Shown here piece after piece: positions 59,104-64,000 of a DNA stretch of 64,000 nucleotides (positions within the stretch are counted from its first letter, which is position 1; every line of letters starts with the position of its first letter). The stretch is from Vibrio thalassae. GTDB lineage: Bacteria > Pseudomonadota > Gammaproteobacteria > Enterobacterales > Vibrionaceae. The stretch spans positions 61,034 through 125,033 of the forward strand of contig NZ_OANU01000053.1 of assembly GCF_900089835.1 (NCBI RefSeq), in the 5' to 3' direction. Made by a program: the position numbers and the translations under genes. The notes under the pieces are model-generated. The model ran no database searches, was not told the origin of the DNA, and saw nothing but the letters and a program-made list of their open reading frames with translations.

Positions 59104-59757
59104 ATGCAAGAAATCAAAGCATTTAATGAACAGCGTGCGGAATTATATTGGTGGCTTTCAAGTTTGTTTGCTAGAGAGTTAACTACAGAAGAGCTTGAGA
59201 AATACCAAAGCCCTGAGATACGAGCATTCCTAACGGGTTTAGGTGAAAACCCTACTTTGTCAGTCCCTATTAGCTCAATGGTAGACGCCCTAAACAGACT
59301 GCAAGTACGTGAAGACGCCCAGCTAGAATTGTCAGCGGACTTCTGTGACCTATTTTTGAAGACAGATAAGCACGGGGCGTTGCCTTATGCTTCGCTGTAT
59401 ATCGGTGAATCAGGGCTGTTAAACGACAAACCTGCTCAAGTGATGTCTGAGTTGCTTGCACAGCATAATATTGCCGTGACCGAAAACTTGAATGAGCCAG
59501 CGGACCATTTGGCCATCGAGCTCGATTTTCTTGGCAACCTGATTATTCGTTCCAACGAGTTAGAATCTGAAACTCATATGAATGAAGCAATGGAAATGCA
59601 AGCTGACTTTATTGAGCAGCAGCTTCTTACTTGGGTCCCTCAGTTTGTGGCTAAGTGCCAACAATATGATGAGTTTGGCTTTTACGCGGCAGTAGCTACT
59701 GTCCTTCAAGCTCTTGTCAAACTAGATCTTGATTACTTGAAAGGCGACCAAGCCTAA
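59104..59757 (+). CDS. torD: TorA-specific chaperone TorD
   Basis: A 217-residue all-helical cytoplasmic chaperone that binds TorA's twin-arginine leader and core and helps insertion of the molybdenum cofactor before export. It shows the family motifs around [13 protein letters not shown] and [23 protein letters not shown] precedes the ATG. Its client torA is about 50 kb away in this window. Confidence 0.94.
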   Translation: MQEIKAFNEQRAELYWWLSSLFARELTTEELEKYQSPEIRAFLTGLGENPTLSVPISSMVDALNRLQVREDAQLELSADFCDLFLKTDKHGALPYASLYIGESGLLNDKPAQVMSELLAQHNIAVTENLNEPADHLAIELDFLGNLIIRSNELESETHMNEAMEMQADFIEQQLLTWVPQFVAKCQQYDEFGFYAAVATVLQALVKLDLDYLKGDQA

Positions 59758-59764
59758 TATTTTG

Positions 59765-59812
59765 AGGCGCACGTACTGTTTATCGCTCATGGTTACAGAC
59801 AAAAGTGCGCCT
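59765..59812 (+). repeat. Inverted repeat after torD
   Basis: AGGCGCAC (59765-59772) and GTGCGCCT (59805-59812) flank a 32-base loop just after the torD stop. No T run follows. It may protect or help end the torD mRNA. Confidence 0.4.
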
Positions 59813-59838
59813 TATCTATAAATTTGTTGTATAAGTGA

Positions 59839-59867
59839 TTGCTTGTCTTAATTGGTAAGACTACAAT
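59839..59867 (+). promoter_or_regulatory. Promoter with palindromic spacer upstream of purR
   Basis: TTGCTT (59839-59844) and TACAAT (59862-59867) are exactly 17 bases apart. The whole 17-base spacer is a perfect inverted repeat: GTCTTA, 5 bases, TAAGAC. A repressor bound there would compete with RNA polymerase. The predicted start of transcription is near 59874. Confidence 0.6.
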
Positions 59868-59873
59868 CCGCCG

Positions 59874-59960
59874 TTTAAATGCAAAAGCCGCTTTGGTATT
59901 CAACAAGCACAATAATAACCTGTCGAACTGTTGAACCAGACCGCTGAAAAGCGGTTTTTT
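59874..59960 (+). ncRNA. Candidate small RNA or purR leader, about 87 nt
   Basis: The transcript expected from the promoter at 59839-59867 has a stem of TTCAACA (59899-59905) with TGTTGAA (59929-59935) closing a 23-base loop. It ends at an intrinsic terminator ACCGCT-GAAA-AGCGGT plus T's (59940-59960). CCGCTT at 59888-59893 could instead pair with AAGCGG of the terminator, an alternative fold of the attenuator kind. No ORF is convincing. purR starts about 100 bases further on, with a possible promoter of its own between (TTGGTT, 17 bases, TATTAG). I do not recognise a named RNA family. Confidence 0.55.
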
Positions 59961-60060
59961 CATTCAGAATGCACTACTTATTGGGAATCCAGATCTTGGT
60001 TTCCAGAATTCGAAGCGGTATTAGCTTTCAATAGCACTCCGCGATAAAAGGATATAGCTA

Positions 60061-61064
60061 TGGCAACAATTAAAGATGTCGCCCGCCTAGCTGGCGTTTC
60101 AACGACCACCGTTTCTCACGTTATCAATAAAACTCGTTTCGTAGCAGAAGCCACTCAAGAAAAAGTGATGGCCGCTGTTGATGAGCTTAACTATGCACCC
60201 AGTGCCGTTGCTCGTAGTTTGAAATGTAACTCGACGAAAACCATCGGGATGCTTGTGACTCAATCAACCAACTTATTCTTCTCTGAAGTGATTGATGGTG
60301 TTGAGAGTTACTGCTACCGCCAAGGCTATACACTAATCCTTTGTAACACTGGTGGTGTCTACGAGAAACAACGCGACTATATTCGCATGCTTGCTGAAAA
60401 ACGTGTCGACGGCATTTTAGTTATGTGTTCTGACTTAACGGAAGAGCTGTTAGAAATGCTTGACCGTCATTCAGACATTCCAAAAGTGATCATGGACTGG
60501 GGCCCTGAAAGCTCTCAAGCCGATAAAATCATCGATAACTCGGAAGAAGGTGGTTACCTCGCAACCAAGTATCTCATTGATAACGGTCACACTGATATTG
60601 CTTGTCTGAGTGGGCATCTAGAGAAAGCGGTTTGCCAAGAGCGTATCGTCGGTTATAAGCGCGCTCTTGCGGAGGCGGGCATCGAAATGAAAGATGACCG
60701 AATCCTAGAAGGTAACTTCGAATGTGATACTGCTGTTATCGCGGCTAACCGTATTGCAGCAATGGAAGATCGCCCAACCGCCGTATTCTGCTTCAATGAT
60801 ACGATGGCCTTTGGGTTAATGAGTCGCCTGCAACAATTAGGTGTAAAAGTACCTGAAGATATTTCTGTTATTGGCTATGACAATATTGAATTGGCAGAGT
60901 ACTTCTCTCCACCACTAACAACCGTTCACCAACCAAAGCGCCGTGTAGGTAAGAACGCATTTGAGATTCTTCTTGAACGAATCAAAGATAAAGGTCACGA
61001 AAAACGCATTTTCGAAATGCATCCTGAGATTGTAGAACGTGATTCTGTCAAAAAACTTGCATAA
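60061..61064 (+). CDS. purR: Purine repressor PurR (LacI family)
   Basis: A 334-residue repressor of purine synthesis genes that binds operators with hypoxanthine or guanine as corepressor. The N-terminal LacI helix-turn-helix [20 protein letters not shown] and the hinge ([12 protein letters not shown]) fit PurR, and the ligand domain includes [26 protein letters not shown] precedes the ATG. It lies between the candidate RNA and the tfoY riboswitch. Confidence 0.94.
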
Positions 61065-61073
61065 ATCTGAATA

Positions 61074-61100
61074 AAGTGCCTTTCTAGGCACTTTTTTTTG
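61074..61100 (+). terminator. Terminator of purR
   Basis: AAAGTGCC and GGCACTTT around 6 bases, followed by T's. Confidence 0.92.
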
Positions 61101-61244
61101 ATCTTCACCCAATAAACTGAAAGCTTTATTGTTTGTTTCGACACACTCTCCCGCACAAATCCAAGTCAATTATCTGAACCAATATCACACTTTTGCCATA
61201 GAGCCATCATAGATGTGAGTCATTTTCATTTATTCTAACTATGT

Positions 61245-61333
61245 CACGCACAGGGCAAACCACCTGAAAGGGTGGGACGCAAAGCCACCGGCCTAAACCA
61301 AATTTATTTGATAGGTAGCGGGGTTACCGATGG
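61245..61333 (+). promoter_or_regulatory. Cyclic-di-GMP class I (GEMM) riboswitch aptamer, Vc2-like
   Basis: Conserved core segments are present in order: CACGCACAGGGCAAACC, a P2 helix CCACC-U capped by a GAAA tetraloop, GGGACGCAAAGCC, GGCCTAAACC and, in P3, GGTAGCGGGGTTACCGATGG. The GNRA tetraloop and its receptor segment are those of class I aptamers. The layout purR - aptamer - tfoY is that of Vc2 in Vibrio cholerae. The RNA binds c-di-GMP and controls tfoY. Confidence 0.97.
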
Positions 61334-61446
61334 CAAGGGTATTAGCATTCTTTTAGTTTTCGGCTAACAGAGGGCTGACACCCGTTTGCTATACTCTCGG
61401 ACCTGATTTTGGTGACACAATCAATAACACCGAGAAAAGAATAAGC

Positions 61447-62037
61447 ATGGACAATCCTATACTAAAAAACTCGATGCAATTGTTCGCTCAACTTGGAAGA
61501 GTTAAGTCTCGTTCTATGTTTGGTGGATTTGGTATCTTTATTGACGATACCATGTTTGCATTAGCAGTGAATAACAAATTACATATCAGAACTAACCGTC
61601 AGACGATCGCTAAATTTAAGGAACTTGGTTACAAGCCATATGTTTACAAGAAGCGTGGGTTCCCCGTTGTCACAAAGTATTTCGCACTCCCTGAGGACTG
61701 CTGGCAAGATCAAGACGTTATCTTGACTCACGCTCGTTCCGCCCTAGAGTTTGCGAAAACAGAAAAAGTGCAACAATCGGAAACGAAGCCCAATCGACTC
61801 AAAGATTTACCTAACTTAAGACTGGCAACTGAGCGTATGCTCAAAAAAGCTGGAATTGAATCGGTTTATGACCTTCAAGAGCAGGGTTCAGTGGAAGCAT
61901 TTAAAGCTATCCAACGTACACACTCAAACACGGTTGGCCTTGAGTTACTTTGGGCGCTAGAGGGTGCTATTAATGGCACGCACTGGTCCGTTATTCCACA
62001 AAACAAAAGAGAAGAACTGGCCAGCCTAATTAACTAG
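61447..62037 (+). CDS. tfoY: TfoY, TfoX/Sxy family regulator
   Basis: A 196-residue protein with the TfoX N-terminal domain (residues about 8-100: [23 protein letters not shown]) and C-terminal domain (about 110-190: [20 protein letters not shown]). TfoY in vibrios controls type VI secretion, motility and exoproteins, in contrast to TfoX and competence. It is preceded by the c-di-GMP riboswitch, so its level answers to that messenger. Single gene ending at a terminator. Confidence 0.95.
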   Translation: MDNPILKNSMQLFAQLGRVKSRSMFGGFGIFIDDTMFALAVNNKLHIRTNRQTIAKFKELGYKPYVYKKRGFPVVTKYFALPEDCWQDQDVILTHARSALEFAKTEKVQQSETKPNRLKDLPNLRLATERMLKKAGIESVYDLQEQGSVEAFKAIQRTHSNTVGLELLWALEGAINGTHWSVIPQNKREELASLIN

Positions 62038-62055
62038 TCATTTCCTGTCCGAATA

Positions 62056-62082
62056 AAAATCAGCCTAATGGCTGATTTTTTT
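62056..62082 (+). terminator. Terminator of tfoY
   Basis: AAATCAGCC-TAAT-GGCTGATTT followed by T's. Confidence 0.9.
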
Positions 62083-62155
62083 AACTTAAGATGAAAGTAA
62101 ATATCTTCTTGTCCTGTCTACTAAACTAATAAAGAGTCGTCACAAGGACAACACC

Positions 62156-62839
62156 ATGAGCAAGAAACTAATACTGGGAATCGTACTTCTCTCCATCGTT
62201 GTTTTTTTAGGTATTAATTTTGGCCAATACCTAACACTAGAAAATGCTCAGGCTCAACAAGCCGCACTCAGCGAATATATCAATCAGAATTTTGTTACTA
62301 CCGCATTGGTTTACTTTTTTGCTTACATAGCGATTACTGCCTTTTCAATACCGGGAGCAGCCGTGGTAACGCTATTAGGGGCGGCCCTATTCGGATTCTG
62401 GACCAGCCTACTTCTGGTCTCTTTCGCTAGCACCATTGGCGCCACCATCGCATTTTTAAGTAGTCGCTTTTTGCTACGTGACTGGGTTCAAAGCAAGTTT
62501 GGCTCAAAGTTGGAAACGATCAACAAAGGCGTAGAAAAAGATGGCGCCTTTTATCTGTTTTCGTTACGACTCATTCCGGTATTTCCATTTTTCCTCATCA
62601 ACCTGTTGATGGGTTTAACACCTATCAAAGTGTCAAAGTATTATTTGGTAAGTCAACTGGGTATGTTGCCTGGTACAGCCGTTTACCTAAATGCAGGCAC
62701 ACAACTTGCCAACATTAATAGTCTGTCAGGTATCGTTTCACCCACTGTTTTAGCGTCGTTTGCCCTACTCGGTTTATTTCCACTGATTGCTAAATGGATT
62801 ATGGCGCGAATTTCTCGCTCACCACGGGTTCAAGAATAA
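62156..62839 (+). CDS. TVP38/TMEM64 family inner-membrane protein
   Basis: A 227-residue protein of the DedA-related SNARE-associated Golgi protein family with about six hydrophobic segments. Family motifs: IPGAAVVTLLGAALFGFW and FYLFSLRLIPVFPFFLINLLMGLT. Members are thought to move or scramble lipids. AAGGA precedes the ATG. Its stop overlaps the next start as TAATG, so the two are coupled. Confidence 0.87.
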   Translation: MSKKLILGIVLLSIVVFLGINFGQYLTLENAQAQQAALSEYINQNFVTTALVYFFAYIAITAFSIPGAAVVTLLGAALFGFWTSLLLVSFASTIGATIAFLSSRFLLRDWVQSKFGSKLETINKGVEKDGAFYLFSLRLIPVFPFFLINLLMGLTPIKVSKYYLVSQLGMLPGTAVYLNAGTQLANINSLSGIVSPTVLASFALLGLFPLIAKWIMARISRSPRVQE

Positions 62840-63174
62840 TGAAGGTTTTTATCGGCAACAGCCCAACTGAAGCACACATCGTCCAACAACAATTGGAACA
62901 AGAAGGAATTCTCTGTGAAGTCAGAGGCGAGGGAGTTTATACGTTAAGAAGTGAAGTTCCATTTGATGAAAATACCTTACCTTACGTCTGGCTGATTGAC
63001 CATCGACAAATTGTGAAAGCCAAAGCGATCATCACTGAATGGCAGCAGCAGTTAAAATCGGATACAGAAAGAAGCGAGTGGGTTTGCCCATCGTGCCATG
63101 AGGTCAACGAAGCACAATTTGGCGCATGTTGGCGTTGCCAGACATTAGCGCCTAGAGAGGTGTTACCGATTTAA
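62839..63174 (+). CDS. DUF2007 domain protein with C-terminal zinc ribbon
   Basis: A 111-residue protein with an N-terminal DUF2007 (MKVFIGNSPTEAHIVQQQLE) and a CxxC...CxxC zinc ribbon near the end (CPSCHEVNEAQFGACWRC). Function unknown, sometimes called putative signal-transducing. The frame opens 15 codons earlier but ATG 62839 overlaps the previous stop. Its end overlaps the end of the converging hydrolase remnant by 23 bases. Confidence 0.82.
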   Translation: MKVFIGNSPTEAHIVQQQLEQEGILCEVRGEGVYTLRSEVPFDENTLPYVWLIDHRQIVKAKAIITEWQQQLKSDTERSEWVCPSCHEVNEAQFGACWRCQTLAPREVLPI

Positions 63175-63804
63175 TAAAAGCGATTGAGTGTCGATTGAAC
63201 TCGTCAGGGTTTTCTACATTACAAACGTGACCGCAATCTTTGATTTCTAACAGTCGGCTGGACTTATGTTCAGCAACCATTTCTTTCACTGGCTTGATAA
63301 ACATGTAGTCTTTTTCACCCATTAAATACAAAGTAGGAATAGGTAGTTCCCTCTCTTTGAAGTAACGATTCAACGGGTTTACCTCAGTCGTTAATCGGTA
63401 CCAGCGCTTGAATTCATTTTGGCACAGTTTCTTGGCTTCCCTAACGAACAGGTGCCGTGATTCTCTCTGTCCACGTTGTGGCATCACGATATACGCAAAT
63501 AAACTGTAGAGCCACATATATGGGATAATATGTTTACTCATATTGCCAATCTTCACCAATATTTGTGAGCGCGTATTAAAACGCGTGACCGCCCCACCCA
63601 ACACCATAGACCGTACTCTTGGCATTGCCAGTTCAGCAATATTACGTACTATGATGGTACCAAGAGACATACCAACAAAGTGCGCGGACTGAATTTTTAG
63701 GTGATCCAAGACACGAACGATATCCATGGTTACCGTTTTAAATGTGTACTTGTTGGCGATAATATCTTTCAAGAATTGATTCGATTTACCGTTGTCAGCG
63801 CCGA
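63152..63804 (-). pseudogene. Alpha/beta hydrolase gene truncated at its 5' end by an IS21-like element
   Basis: About 217 residues remain of an alpha/beta hydrolase. The nucleophile elbow GMSLGT, the acid residue around LMGEKD and the catalytic His in DCGHVC are present. The first strands with the oxyanion HG motif are missing. Upstream of 63805 the open frame enters IS sequence, so the normal start is lost. The remaining protein is probably inactive. Confidence 0.8.
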
Positions 63805-64000
63805 TGTAAAAATGACCCACTAACGCCGATTTAAAATTGACCCACCTGAGGCAAACTATCCGTTCGTAAAATGGACAAAGCGGCGGATTATGATCAATCA
63901 GGAGCAACTAGTGGAAATACACGTTTTACATCAGCAAGGGCAAAGCATCCGCTGCATCGCGCGAGATTTAGGTATCTCTAGAAATACCGTTCGCACTTAT
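63805..64000 (+). mobile_element. IS21-family insertion sequence, left end
   Basis: The element begins with TGT at 63805. Terminal repeats of the IS21 type follow: TGTAAAAATGACCCAC (63805-63820) and TTTAAAATTGACCCAC (63830-63845), with a third weak copy near 63866. The transposase gene starts at 63890. The rest lies beyond the window. Confidence 0.85.
63890..64000 (+). CDS. istA: IS21 transposase IstA, N-terminal part
   Basis: ATG 63890 opens a frame to the window edge: 37 residues, beginning MINQEQLVEIHVLHQQGQSI, then a helix-turn-helix region RCIARDLGISRNTVRTY. This is the start of IstA-type transposases, which bind the IS ends and carry a DDE domain further on. IstB should follow outside the window. 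Confidence 0.88.
   Translation, partial: MINQEQLVEIHVLHQQGQSIRCIARDLGISRNTVRTY

Larger units (their letters stand above)
61065..61446 (+). promoter_or_regulatory. purR-tfoY intergenic region
   Basis: 382 bases with no ORF: the purR terminator (61074-61100), then the c-di-GMP aptamer (61245-61333), then about 110 bases of leader containing the expression platform and possible internal promoters (TATACT near 61390) before the tfoY ATG. Confidence 0.8.

Noticed and set aside
61247..61300. Repeated short GC-rich motifs in the purR-tfoY gap considered as a possible repeat array
   Set aside because: They are the conserved helices and joining segments of the c-di-GMP aptamer.

Overview
The window is a piece of a Vibrionaceae chromosome, most likely from a Vibrio. 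It carries torECA and torR/torD for trimethylamine N-oxide (TMAO) respiration, mukBEF with cmoM and elyC, and a purR - c-di-GMP riboswitch - tfoY block whose aptamer closely resembles the Vc2 class I riboswitch known from Vibrio cholerae upstream of tfoY. The order torECA ... mukBEF-cmoM-elyC ... torR-torD-purR-tfoY fits a large-chromosome Vibrio backbone. No rRNA, tRNA or CRISPR array was seen. One insertion sequence (IS21-like) enters at the right edge.

Layout. 1-6.6 kb: partial nucleotidyltransferase, efpL, the DNA-mimic gene yciU, a PAP2 phosphatase, a DUF2750 gene, Mn-dependent pyrophosphatase ppaC, a LPGCG-motif permease with a Fur-like box on its promoter, and an alpha-galactosidase. 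6.7-13.2 kb: torECA, a frameshifted fetB-like permease gene, a palindromic pair of DnaA boxes, a 47-aa ORF, and focA. 13.4-26.3 kb: a coiled-coil lipoprotein, a PACE efflux/LysR divergent pair, a YeeZ-like oxidoreductase, tdk, cysS, ppiB-lpxH, an EAL-HDOD protein, ychJ, DUF4250, a membrane protein and ygiQ. 26.5-34.1 kb: a complete seven-gene arnBCADTEF operon for L-Ara4N modification of lipid A. 34.5-42.8 kb: an ACC deaminase-like enzyme, a Sel1-repeat protein, dCMP deaminase, a beta-barrel protein, an MMPL/RND transporter, a YccT-family protein and a porin. 43.3-55.2 kb: dinG, a TSUP exporter, priC-ybaM, then mukB-mukE-mukF-cmoM and divergent elyC. 55.3-63.8 kb: a modular GH18 chitinase, torR/torD, a candidate small RNA or leader before purR, purR, the c-di-GMP riboswitch and tfoY, a TVP38 membrane protein with a DUF2007 partner, and an alpha/beta hydrolase cut off by an IS21-like element.

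How the parts connect. TMAO respiration is split: the structural genes torECA lie about 48 kb from the regulator torR and chaperone torD, and TorR-box-like decamers occur in front of both. Cyclic-di-GMP appears twice: a degenerate EAL-HDOD protein and the riboswitch controlling tfoY. Envelope remodelling is a third theme: Ara4N modification, MMPL export, porin, elyC and lpxH. The least explained signals are the structured approximately 87-nt transcript unit in front of purR, whose promoter spacer is a perfect inverted repeat, and the inverted pair of perfect DnaA boxes at about 11.9 kb. Many genes have upstream in-frame extensions; I moved starts downstream where a Shine-Dalgarno sequence or an overlapping stop codon supported it.
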